A DNA stretch of 64,000 nucleotides from Coenobita brevimanus (lineage: Eukaryota; Arthropoda; Malacostraca; Decapoda; Coenobitidae). The stretch spans positions 24,803,319 to 24,867,318 of the forward strand of contig CM064657.1 of the NCBI GenBank assembly GCA_032717465.1, in the 5' to 3' direction. A program made the translations under genes and the position numbers. The notes under the pieces were generated by a model. It was not told the DNA's origin and made no database searches. It saw only the letters and a program-made list of their open reading frames with translations. Position 1 is the stretch's first letter. The number at the start of each line of letters is the position of its first letter. Below, one piece after another: positions 54,131 through 64,000 of the stretch.

Positions 54131-55870
54131 GCGGATGATGCAAGCAGCCATGGATGATGGGGATGGAATTGGACCAGGATGAACCTTAAGACATCATCCT
54201 ACACCTGGCAGAGGCGTGGGACAGACTGACTCATACTCGTGTGCAGTGGCGAGAGTCTCTGGCACACCTTTGGTGATGAGATCAAATGGCAGCTGGTTCA
54301 AATGATGGCAGGAATACATTTGCAGCTCCTCCTGTCACCCAGTGGTCCTCGGCCACCCATTTTGCCGCAGCATATGCTGCTTTCCAACGGGTGGGGGTTA
54401 AGATGAGGGAGCTTCAGTGGTTTGGTGGTTAACTGCTTGTTATCTATGTCTTTATCAACTCTGCACAAGAAATATAGGATTGATATGGAATGATCTTCAA
54501 CAGTGAATTTTGGGTGGTTCATGTCATCCAAGAAAGTGGAGTGTGTTGGGGGGGGGGGGGGCTTGGTTTACCATCGCTGCAGGAGATTGAGGTGGCAGAA
54601 TTGTGGGAGAAGTCACTCTTGAGTGGAGAGTGTGTGGGAGAAGTGGCAGGTATGGCAGTTGTATTGGTGTGTGTCAGGATTGGCAATGGCGTAGTTGGAG
54701 CAGGAAGAGAAGAAAGAGGCAGTGGTTAACGTGGCTAAAATTGTAGAGAATTAGTTGGGGTAGAATGAGGAAGAGTATCAGGATTTTAATTATCTGGATT
54801 TTCTACAATAGTAGTAGGAGTAGTAGTAGTACTAGTAGTAGTCGATTTGGTAGAATTAATATCAGTAATAGTGAGAGTAGTAAGAGTCATTGAGTGAGAT
54901 TTTGCTTACTATTTTCTGCTACGGTGGAATGTTACATCATTATCATTAATGACGTTATCAACTTCATTCTTATCTCTAATCATCTGTTGAATTAGGGGAG
55001 AGTTCGACTCTACAGAGGTAATTCATGGATGAGAAGGAGGTCTGAACAGAAGGGGAGAGAGAGTGAAAGAAGAAAGAAAAAATAAATAAATACAATTATA
55101 ATTATGAATTATATACAATGAGTAGTAAATGAAGGAGTATGATGTATGTACAAAAAATACTAGATGGAAGTGAATAATATATGTACAATGCAAAAGGATG
55201 TGAAAGAAAATGGCTTTATGAAGAGTGAATAAAATAAGAGCGGAGAAATGAATAATAAAAATGAAGAATGTAATGTAGTGAGTGAAATCAGATGAATAAT
55301 ATGAATCACAGTCTGTAGAGAAAACTACATGCAATCTCTGTAGAAAGGTGAAAAGATGATATGAGAACAATAAAATATTTAGAAATGTCTCCAGTGATGA
55401 GCAAGTTGTTCAGTCTATTGAGCTTGGAGTAAGAGTGAGGTTAGAGACGCTCTCCACGAAGAAGAACAGAGGTGGTGACTGGAGAGAGCGGGTTGGCACA
55501 AGTAGTGACTTGGCCATGTGTGATTGATGTTGCCGCACCTACCAGGCAGAGCGGCTGAGTTGACTGGAGAAGTACAATGAGGAAAAACTGTGATGTGGAG
55601 CACTGCGATTGTCCGTGCTTCCTCCTCAAGGATGTTTGTGTGGTGGTGGTGAGAGCAGGTTTTGGTGGGGTCGTTGGGGGTGACACATTGGATTGTGGTG
55701 GAGGCTGGCTCACCATGGTGTTGTTGGGTGTGGTGGCGTGGTGGTTGGTGGGGGTTGTTAGGGCTGGCTCACTTGGATGTGTTAGGGCTGGCTGACAGTG
55801 ACATGGTTGGGTGTGGTTGGGTGGCAGTTGGTGGGAGTTGTTGGGGCTGAGTATTTCAAAGTGAGGCAAG
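54131..55870. other. Unassigned region with low-complexity stretches
   Basis: Nothing I can support as a gene. TAG/GTA triplet repeats (54,808-54,850), a run of 12 G near 54,551, an AT-rich part (55,070-55,380) and GTTGGGTGTGGTGG-like imperfect repeats (55,660-55,860) are seen. Long frames here are Pro/Thr- or Phe-rich and track composition. Confidence 0.4.
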
Positions 55871-55885
55871 ACAGTATCTGACCAG

Positions 55886-55960
55886 AATAGGGCTCAGTTT
55901 GTAGAGACATGGCATGTAGTCCTACTGGACCCAGGTTCAAATCCCTGTTGGGGCAAGGAA
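55886..55960 (+). other. tRNA-like sequence, possible pol III promoter of a SINE
   Basis: GGGCTCAGTTTGTAGAGACATGG resembles the A-box region and CCCAGGTTCAAATCCCTG the B box and T arm, at about tRNA spacing, followed by TTGGGGCAAGG. The acceptor arms do not pair well. More likely a tRNA-derived retroposon head than a working tRNA. Confidence 0.45.
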
Positions 55961-56686
55961 CAGTTTAAGGATTTGAATTTCATAAAATCAGACTTTACTG
56001 ATCTACTAGAAGGCTTGCTGACATGTTATAAAAATACCTCCTCTAATACCAATACACCAGTCCGGTATGAGACAGCCCTAGCATGTATTCAATGTGAATA
56101 GTGGGTGTTAGCGCCAAAGTGGTGACTTTAGAGGTGTATGGTATGTAGGAGGATTATTGGGTCTTGGGAGCAGGCTGTGAAGGCTGTGCCCAGAGTTAAA
56201 AAAAAAAAAAGGGGGGGGGGGGCAGGTGAACAGAGGGCAAGGCTAGGGATGGGAGGGGAGGGGAGGCAGGTACAGGCTGCAGAGGCAAGAGGCAAGGCAG
56301 AGTCAAGTGGCAGTTGCACAGAGAATGGACGTAGGAGATGTGACATTGGGAATGAACCACTCCCTGCCACCAGTAATTATACCACCTTTACTCCAACACA
56401 GGTCAATCCAAAGTCTGATGTAAATTAATGGACAAAGGACTTTCTAAGGGTAGGGACATGGAATGTGAGAGGAGTGAATGATGAAGTGAAAGAGAGAGAG
56501 ATTGTTCAGGTGTTTGAGGATGCAAGAGTGGATGTATGTGGATTGACTGAAACCAAATAGAAAAGTGAAAGGGTGAGAGAATGGGAATACGGTTTAGGAA
56601 TATGTGCGGGAATTAATGAGAATTAGAGGGCAAGAGAGGGAGTATGTCTGATGGTAAGCAGGAAGTGGAAGGAGAATATAAGAGAA

Positions 56687-56905
56687 TGCAACAGGTCAAC
56701 TCTGGAACTGTCTACCTCTGTCTGAATTTCCTGCTTCCTATGATCTCCAGTCTTTCAAATGCAGTGTGTCCAGGCATCTCAAAATGATTGGATCATGAAT
56801 TTGGCTCTCTCTTGTATTTTGTTTTTCTCAGGGAAGGAACAGTTATTGCGGGCTCGTGGCCTTTGGTTTCTCCTTCCTCGCATTTATAAAAAAAAAAAAA
56901 AAAAA
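56687..56905 (+). mobile_element. 3' end of a Jockey/CR1-type LINE with poly(A)
   Basis: It matches the inverted sequence of 58,570-58,690, from CAACAGGTCAACTCTGGAAC through TCTCCAGTCTTTCAAATGCA, and ends in about 19 A at 56,887-56,905. Heavily 5'-truncated. It belongs to the same family as the longer insertion below but in the opposite orientation. Confidence 0.88.
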
Positions 56906-58470
56906 GTGGGTGCAAGGATTGTATGGGTGAGGATGAAAGTAGATATACAAGATTGGGTGATTGTATGTGCATATGTACCGACAGAGGACCGAGTGGCAAG
57001 AGTGAAAGATGAGTTTTGGGCAAGTGTAGAAGCATGTATGGACAAGTTTGAGAGGAGCAAGGGAGTGTTTTTGATTGGAGACATGAATGGGTAAGTTGGG
57101 AATGTACGAGTGGATGGAGTGGTTGGTCAGTGGGGCATGCCAGCTGAAGTAGATGGGAATGGTAGTGCTTTGGTGGACATATGTGCTGGTAAGGGGTTGG
57201 CAATAACCAACACTTTCTTTCAGCATAAGATGATCTACAGGTATACATGGAGAGTCATGAGGAGGATGGACGGTGAACTTGTTGAACGAAAGGCAATGAT
57301 AGATTACGTGTTTGTGGATGAGCGAAGGAGAAGAGAAGTGTTGGATGCAAGAGCGTGGAGAGAGTGGGGAAATGGAATCTCAGACCATCACTTAGTGATG
57401 GCCAAGGTAAGGCTGCAAAGAAAATGGATGAAGAGACGAAGGGGAAGACAGGAAGAAACAGCCCCTGTGACAAGAGTGGAGAAGTTGCAGGATAGTGAGA
57501 AAATGGCAGAGTATATGATCATAGTGCAAGAAAGACTGGGAAGGTATGAGTTAGAGCTGATGGAAGGGGTGGAAGATGTATGTAAGTTATTCACGGAAGA
57601 GATAGGTGCAGCGTGTGAGGTGGTTTGTGGAGTGAGGAGGAGATGCAGAGGTGTGCAAGGGACAGCATGGTGGAATGATGAGGTGAAACGAGCTGTGGAA
57701 CAAAAGAAGAAGGCATATAATGAATGGCTAGCGAGTAGAGGTAGGGGAGAAGATGAGAGAGAGAAGAGAGAGGTATATGTGAGCAGGAGAAGAGAGGTGA
57801 AGAGATTGGTATAGGAGAGTAAGAAGAAAGTGGATGAAGAGTTTGGGAGGAACCTGAGTGTAAAATGGAGGGAGAGTAAGAAATTGTTTTGGAAGGAGAT
57901 AAAGAAAGTAAGACAGTGTGAAAGGGGAAATAGTAGGGTTGTGAAAGATGGGATAGGTTGTTGGTGGAGAAGAGAGAAAAATTGAGGAGATGGAAAGAGC
58001 ACTTTGAGGATTTGTTGAATATAGAGAGTGAGAGCAGTGCGAGTATAAGTGATTGGGGAATGGCTGGGAGAAGAAGAGATGAGAGGAGGGAGGAAGAGAT
58101 CAGTTAGGGCAGAAGTAGTGGAAGCAGTGAAGAAGATCAAGATGGGAAAGGCCCCAGGAATTGATGGAGTGTGTGGTGAAATGCTGAAGTATGGGGGTGA
58201 GATTGTTGTGGAGTGGATATGGAAGGTGTGTAGATTGGCTTGGGAAGAGGGAAGGGTTCCAGAGGACTGGAAATTAGGTATAATTGTTCCTTTACACAAA
58301 GGAAAAGGGGAGAGAGAAGTATGTGGTAACCATAGGGGTATTTGCCTTCTTAATGTGACTGGAAATATATATGGTAGAATACTCACTGATAGGGTTAGGC
58401 ATATAACAGAGGAGCTAGTTGGAGAAGAACAAGGGGGATTTAGGAAGGGAAAAGGATGTGTATATCAGAT

Positions 58471-61048
58471 TATTATTTTTTTTTTTTTCTTTTTTAATGC
58501 GAGGAAGAAGGAACCAAAGGCCATGAGCCTGCAGTAACGATTCCCTCCAAGAGAAAAATAAAATACAATAGAGAGCCAAATTCAAGATCCGATCTTTTTG
58601 AGATGCCTGGACACACTGCGTTTGAAAGACTGGAGATCATAGGCAGCAGGAAATACAGATAGAGGGAGACAGTTCCAGAGCTGACCTGTTGCATAAATGA
58701 AAGACTGGGAGTAACGGTTAACTCTTGCATTAGAGAGTTGGACAGAAAAGGGATGAGAGTTTGCTGCCAGACGGGTGCTATGCGCCCGTCGTAGAGGTGG
58801 AGGAATGCAAGCAGACAGTTCAGAGGAGCAGTGACCATTAAAGTAGCGATAGAAAAGAGATAAAGATGCAACAGTGCAGCGAAGAGACAGAGGTTGAAGG
58901 GAGTCAGTAAGAGGAGGAGAGTTAATGAGACGAAAAGCCTTTGACTCCACCCTATTGAGAAGAGCTGTATGTGGGGAGCCTCCCCACACATGAGAGTTGT
59001 ACTCCACACAGGGGCGGATAAAACCCCTGTATAGAGTCAACAATTGTGCAGGGGTAAAGAAAGAGCGGAGTCAGCTTAGCACACCCGTTCTCTTGGAAGC
59101 AGATTTTACAAGAGATGTAATATGATCTTTCCAAGATAAGTCCCGAGTAAATGAAACCCCAAGCATGTTCAAGGATGATGCAGGATTAAGCTGAATATTA
59201 TTAAACATTAATGGGTATACCTGTGGAAGATTTTGTCGGGTTGATAGGTGTAAGAACTGAGTCTTAGATGCATTAAAGACAACCATATTATTTTTACCCC
59301 AGTCAGAGATACGAGCCAAGTCAGACATTAGGTGTGCCATAGCCTCATCCCTTGTTTGTTGAAGTAACTGTTGAGATGGGCGTTGCGGGAACCGAATGGA
59401 AAGGTGAAGGGTGGAGTCATCAGCGTATGAGTGGATAGGGTTAGATGTACAGCTTAGAAGATCATTGATGAATAAAAGGAAGAGAGTTGGTGATAGGACA
59501 GAGCCCTGAGGAACACCACTGTTGATAGATCTAGGAGAAGAACGATGGCCGTCTACAACAGCGGCTATAGAACGACTAGAAAGGAAGCTAGCGATGAAGG
59601 CACAGATGGAAGGATAGAAACCGTAGGAGGGTAGTTTGGAAATTAAAGATTTATGCCAGACTCGATCGAAAGCCTTTGAGATGTCAAGTGCAATGGCAAA
59701 GCTTTCGCCAAATTCCCGAAAGGAGGATGACCAGGAGTCTGAAAGGTAGGTGAGAAGATCACCAGTGGAGCGTCCCTGACGGAACCCATACTGACGATCG
59801 GAAAGAAAGTTGTGATAGGAAAGATGCCTTAAAATTTTTCTATTAAGAATTGACTCAAAAACTTTTGAAATACAGGACATTAAAGCAATTGGACGATAGT
59901 TGGAGGGTTGGGAGTGGTCACCCTTCTTTGGGACTGGCTGAATGAGAGCAAACTTCCAGCAAGAAGGAAAGGTACAAGTTGACAGACAAAGGCGAAAGAG
60001 TTTGCCTAGGCAGGGTGTAAGCACAGAAGCACAGTTCTTGAGAACAACAGGAGGGACCCCATCAGGCCCATATGCCTTGTTAGTACTGAGGCCAGTGATG
60101 GCAGAAAATACATCAACTGAAGAAATTTTAATATCAGCCATGAGGAAGTCAGAGGGGGGAAGTGATGGAGGAACAGCACCGGAATCGTCTAAGGTGGAAT
60201 TGGAGGAGAAAGTCTGTGCGAAGAGATCTGCTTTATCAGTAGAAGAAATAGCTACAGAACCATCAGAGTAGAAAAGAGGAGGGAAGGATGATGAGGTAAA
60301 GTTGTTAGAAAGATTTTTGGCAAGGTGCCAGAAGGAGCGGGAAGAATTCGAGTTGGAGAGTTGAGAGCATTTAGATTGGATGAAATTATTTTTAGTAGAG
60401 CGAAGAACAGACTTAGCACGATTCCGGGCAGAAACGTAAAGATGATGTGATTCAGGGGTGGGTTGGCTCCGGTACCTTTTGTAGGCCTTCTCCTTGTTGC
60501 GGACAGCATTAGAACAAGCGTGATTAAACCAAGGCTTTCTTGCGTTAGTCAAAGGATATGAGAAAGGAATGTATGCTTCCATGCCCGAGAGAATAACCTC
60601 CGTAATGCGCAAGGCAAACTCAGATGGCTCACGGCCATGGAAGCAATAATCATTCCAGGGAAAATCAAAGAAGTACAGCCTGAGGGCCTCCCAGCCCGCG
60701 GCTCCAAAATGCCACAGACGACGTTTCCCTGGAGGGTCCACAGGCCGTACCGGAGTGATAGGACAGGTTAAGGTAATAAGGTTGTGATCGGAGGAGCCCA
60801 ACGGAGAGAAAAGATTAACAGAGTAAGCAGAAGGATTAGTTGTGAGGAAGAGGTCAAGTATGTTGGAGCTCTCTCCAAGGCAGTCAGGGATACGGGTAGG
60901 GTGCTGTACAAGCTGCTCTAGGTCATTAAGGATAGAAAAGATGTAGGCTTGTTCACCAGGTGGATCCGTGAAAGGAGAGGAGAGCCAAAGGTGGTGGTGA
61001 ACATTGAAATCTCCAAGAATGGAGATTTCAGAGAAAGGAGAAATGGAC
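58471..61048 (-). mobile_element. Jockey/CR1-type LINE, 5'-truncated, reversed in RTE-A
   Basis: The poly(A)-type tail is the T-rich run at 58,475-58,495. The left end of the coding part (at the right, near 61,048) lies within the endonuclease. About 25 bases of RTE-A present in copy 1 (8,315-8,340) are missing at the junctions, so it came with a small target deletion and without a visible duplication. Confidence 0.85.
58582..61020 (-). pseudogene. LINE endonuclease end and reverse transcriptase, one frameshift
   Basis: Minus strand, in order: [16 protein letters not shown] and [13 protein letters not shown] (endonuclease), [19 protein letters not shown] (linker), [93 protein letters not shown] (YADD), [30 protein letters not shown]. 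The frame stops near 59,071 after [10 protein letters not shown] and resumes in another frame (GFIRPCVEYNSHVWGG, SFIYATGQLWNCLP) to 58,582. It is related to, but distinct from, the LINE at 19.3 kb. Confidence 0.85.
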
Positions 61049-61607
61049 AGAAGTATGTAGAGAAGGGAAAGAAAGTGTATGCTGCCTTCATGGACTTGGA
61101 GAAAGCTTATGACAAAATAGATAGGCAAGGTATATGGAAGGTATTAAGAATATATGGAGTGGAGGGAAAATTGTTGAGTGCTGTGAAGAGTATGTTCAAA
61201 GGAGCTAGGGCTACAGCGCGAATGGATGGTGAGCTGAGTGAGTTCTTTGATCTAAATGTGGGACTGAAACAGGGATGTGTGATGTCTCCATGGCTGTTTA
61301 ATGTATACATGGATGGCGTTGTAAAGGAGATGCAAGGTAGGGCAGTGGATGTGGGGGTGGCTTTGATGAATGAGGGTGAGATGCGGAAGATTCCGGTGTT
61401 GCCGTTTGCTGATGATACAGTATTGTTGAGTGAAGATGAATGGGAGTTGCAAGGTTTGGTGAATGAATTTGGGACAGTGTGTAGGAAGAGGAATCTGAAA
61501 GTGATTGTAAACAAGAGTAAAGTTACGGTGTTTGAGAGGAATGAAGTCACAGAATGCTCAGTGATGTTGGATGGTGAGGATATGAAGAATGTGAATGCAT
61601 TCAAGTA

Positions 61608-63064
61608 TAGTACCCTCGCATCCAACACATTAATATTGTCATGCATGGGTCCTGTGTTGGCCCAAAAACGTGTTGGACAAACAACAGAGCTTATGGGGAA
61701 AAATGAATTATGTCAGCAACCCTAGGAAAAGTCACCCTAAATACCTACCATATACCTATACATATATTGGTACTACTGTAATTATAATAAATGATACTGT
61801 ACTATGAATGATAACTAACCTTTTAGGATAATGTTGGTGGGCTTGCTGGAAATGGAAGGTGATATCCGAGACTGTAGGTAGTCCTACTGGGTCCCTGGAG
61901 GATGGCTGCTGGTGTCACTAGCGGGTAATGGCTGCTGCTCCTCCTCACCTCATAAATCCTTTGAAATTCCTCTCCCCTTTCTTCTGCCTCTCAATGAATT
62001 CTAGCTTGGTGGCCTGAGGGAGGTGCCGCCGCTTCTTGGGGTTCTCAGAAGGCTTCCTAGGCATCGTGAGCAGGGTAAAATGCAGTAGCAAGGGCAGAAA
62101 ATGCAGCGAGAAAAAAGCACTGTCCAATGCGAATTATGCAACTGAGTGGCACTGTGGCGGGAGAAATTTAAACATCACGTGAGAGCAGAAGCGTTTTTCA
62201 TTGGGCGACATCACGAAGTGCTTGAAAGGGTACAGCAGGGAAGAAAGGTTGCTGGTTCCTTGAAAGCAGTGATAAGAAACAGGGAAGTGAGCATGGAAGT
62301 GAAAAAGTTACTACATGACAGAATTGTGATACCAACTCTAACGTACGGAAGTGAAGCTTGGACATTGTTGGAAGGACACAAGTCAAGAGTGAGAGCAGTG
62401 GAAATGAGTTATTTAAGAGGAGCCTGTGGAGTCACGTGGAGAGACAGGCTGACAAATGAGGATATAAAGGAGCGTTGTGGTGTGGATGTGGATGTGATAG
62501 GAAGCGTTATGAGGAACACACTGAGGTGGTTTGGCCATGTGGAGAGGATGGAGGGTGAAAGCCTGACGAAGAGAGTGTATGTGAGTGAGGTGGAGGGGGG
62601 AAGAGGGAGGGGGAGGCCGAGGATGAGATGGAGGGATGGGGTGGAGAGGTATATGAGAGAGGGGGGTGTGAGTTGGGAGCAGGGCAGTGAAATGGCGGGG
62701 GACAGGGCGACTTGGAGGTGATTTGTTTGTGGCCACCCCAAACGGGATTGAGGCGTCTGGCAATAGATAGATAGATAGATAGACATCACGATCTTATCAC
62801 GATAGCGGGTGGGGGAGGCTACTTGATCGGAAGTTTTGATTGGCTGTCTGCATCACGAGAATGTCCAGTATGACTGTGTTGGACCAGGGGTGATCGTGCT
62901 AGAGGCGAACTCTGCGGATATCGCCCACTTCTCGGAGCTCCGTCAGTGTTATGCTTAGCACCCGTTTTACAGTACTTAAATCATATTAAATTGTGCTAAT
63001 TTTTTGCCCTCCGTGCTGGACGCGAATCGTGCTGGACAAACGCGTGTTGGACGCGAGGGTACTG
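61608..63064 (-). mobile_element. Tigger/pogo-type element, CAGTACCCTCG family, copy 2
   Basis: Ends TAGTACCCTCGCATCCAAC and, inverted, CAGTACCCTCGCGTCCAAC, with TA at 61,606 and 63,065. Removing it joins ATTCAAG-TA-CTTGGGTAG of RTE-A exactly as in copy 1 (8,888-8,905). On the minus strand 61,945-62,064 encodes MPRKPSENPKKRRHLPQATK, as in the first copy. It lacks the MITE of the first copy and carries an RTE-B insertion instead. Confidence 0.92.
62217..62781 (+). mobile_element. RTE-B 3' fragment with a 10-base target duplication
   Basis: GACATCACGA lies on both sides (62,207-62,216 and 62,782-62,791); the sister element has GACATCACAA once at 23,476. The insert encodes VLERVQQGRKVAGSLKAV through GRGRPRMRWRDGVERYM. 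A TGA replaces the Arg codon in the WRRF motif near 62,719. It ends in four GATA-type units. Confidence 0.92.
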
Positions 63065-63705
63065 TACTTGGGTAGTGTGATGAGTAAGGATGGAACTTTT
63101 GGGGATGAAGTGCTTGAAAGGGTACAGCAGGGAAGGAAGGTTGTTGGTTCACTGAAAGCAGTGATGAGAAATAGAGAGTTGAGTGTGGAAGTTAAGAAGT
63201 CACTGCACGATAGTACTGTGATCCCTACCCTGATGTATGGAAGCGAGGCGTGGACCTTGCAAGAGGGGAACAAGTCAAGAGTGAGAGCAGTGGAAATGAG
63301 TTACTTGAGAGGAGCATGTGGAGTGACATGGAGGGACAGTTTGACGAATGAAGGAGTGAAAGAACATTGTGGGGTGGATGTGGATGTGGTTGAGAAAATT
63401 AGGAGAAATACACTGAGGTGGTTTGGACATATGGAGAGAATGGAGAATGAAAGACCGACTAAGAGGGTGTATGTGAGTGAAGTGGAGGGAGGGAGAGGGA
63501 GGAGAAGACCGAGGATGAGTTGGAGGGAGGGAGAGGGAGGAGAAGACTGAGGATGAGGTGGAGGGATGGAGTTGAGAGGTATATGAGGGAGGGGGGAGTG
63601 AGCTGGGGGGAGGGCTGTCAAATGGTGGGTGACAGAGTGACTTGGAGGCATTTTGTCTGTAGCCACCCTTTGTGGGATTAGGGTGTCAGTCTGTAGATAG
63701 ATACT

Positions 63706-64000
63706 ATAGATAAATTATTCTGACAAGTTGGACACAGATCCTGCTTTTATATTCGGCTTGCCTCAGGACTGAAGTCAGGGCTGGGGAGAAACAAGGCCGC
63801 TTCTCCTGCCAGACCTAAGTCATCATTTTTTTTTTTTTAGCCTGCCGCATGCCGGCTATTTTCAGCCCTATTGGTCACCCCAGTGCTGGCCATTTTTCGA
63901 CCTTTTTTTTTTTTTTTTTTTCCCCTAAAATGATAGATTTTGATGTGGAAACAATGAATTTCGCCGTTAAAATGCTGACCGCGGCTTGGAAATGGGTTTC
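63706..64000. other. Unassigned segment
   Basis: Two T-rich runs (63,828-63,838 and 63,903-63,922) and no accepted gene. Confidence 0.4.

Larger units (their letters stand above)
56450..63550 (+). pseudogene. RTE-A endonuclease and reverse transcriptase, in five pieces
   Basis: Pieces in order: endonuclease start (about 56,450-56,686, with VCGLTETK and a stop after it); endonuclease rest and linker (56,930-57,814: ARVKDEFWASVEACMDKF, IDYVFVDERRRREV, SDHHLVMAKV, GTAWWNDEVKRAVEQKK); fingers (58,049-58,470: MGKAPGIDGVCGEML, EEQGGFRKGKGC); palm (61,054-61,606: [30 protein letters not shown]); thumb and C-terminal end (63,067-63,550: MSKDGTFGDEVLERVQQG, LRWFGHMERMENERPTKR). Stops at 57,091 and 57,813, small indels near 57,950 and 58,104, and a duplicated 45-base unit at 63,484-63,556. 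Confidence 0.85.
55961..63705 (+). mobile_element. RTE-A, copy 2, near full length, with nested insertions
   Basis: From a presumed leader (to 56,440) through the endonuclease (GTWNVRGVNDEVKER near 56,460), linker and reverse transcriptase, to the RTE-A 3' UTR and a GTAGATAGATA tail near 63,700. Insertions: LINE pieces at 56,687-56,905 and 58,471-61,048, a Tigger-type element at 61,608-63,064 which contains an RTE-B piece. The left border is not fixed. Confidence 0.75.

Noticed and set aside
54490..54729. Short open frame with Gly/Val-rich sequence
   Set aside because: Contains a 12-G run; no similarity or start context, so not a supported gene.
55023..55370. Phe/Ile/Tyr-rich open frame on the minus strand
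   Set aside because: Caused by AT-rich DNA; looks like a membrane protein only by composition.
55441..55869. Possible Thr/Pro-rich secreted protein on the minus strand
   Set aside because: Composition follows GTTGGGTGTGGTGG-like imperfect repeats; no signal peptide or domain.

Overview
The window looks like a piece of an invertebrate, probably crustacean (decapod) nuclear genome. This is inferred from the mix of RTE-like non-LTR retrotransposons with GATA-type tails, many Tigger/pogo, Tc1, mariner, hAT and TTAA-target DNA transposons, a Ty3/Gypsy relic, and long TTA, GATA, TG/CA, TA and CCCT microsatellites. No sequence mark fixes the species. I found no host protein-coding gene, no rRNA and no functional tRNA that I would defend. 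Nearly all of the 64 kb can be read as transposable elements (TEs), often nested several layers deep.

Layout. 1-6.7 kb: an RTE-like element (lineage C, + strand) carrying three later insertions: a reversed RTE-A piece, a Tigger fragment with a CENP-B-type helix-turn-helix, and an RTE-D copy with a 600-residue open frame. 6.8-9.5 kb: RTE-A copy. 9.5-15.1 kb: TTA repeat, short retroposon piece, Tc1-like relic, Tigger-derived element, hairpin-bearing hAT-type MITE and mariner relic. 15.2-17.3 kb: RTE-B. 17.8-22.0 kb: a TTAA-flanked piggyBac-like element that holds a 715-codon Jockey/CR1-type LINE frame. 22.9-26.2 kb: four Tigger/pogo-type elements, one nested in another. 26.2-29.9 kb: reversed RTE-C with a DNA element of unknown family inside, then a palindrome. 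30.0-32.2 kb: Tigger-derived element with a hAT-type insertion. 33.5-36.0 kb: the best preserved RTE-B frame (792 codons). 36.6-41.1 kb: a nearly complete Tigger transposon whose transposase is split by a TTAA element. 41.1-54.1 kb: RTE pieces, and a Ty3/Gypsy relic on the minus strand, broken apart by RTE-B, a short retroposon and a hAT element that itself contains a four-element nest. 55.9-63.7 kb: RTE-A with two LINE insertions, a Tigger-type element and an RTE-B piece inside that element.

How the parts relate. The RTE-like elements are the likely retrotransposition machinery. A short non-coding retroposon (9.7, 32.4 and 47.4 kb, with an inverted pair at 29.2 kb) joins a leader like that of RTE-C to a 3' tail like that of RTE-B/A and ends in the same GATA repeat, so it was probably moved by their enzymes. 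Several target-site duplications can be read directly, and two filled/empty site pairs allow insertions to be ordered in time. The most promising items are the chimeric retroposon family, the unassigned DNA element at 26.4-27.3 kb, the paired TTAA elements sharing a conserved coding-like segment, and the nest at 48.4-52.1 kb.
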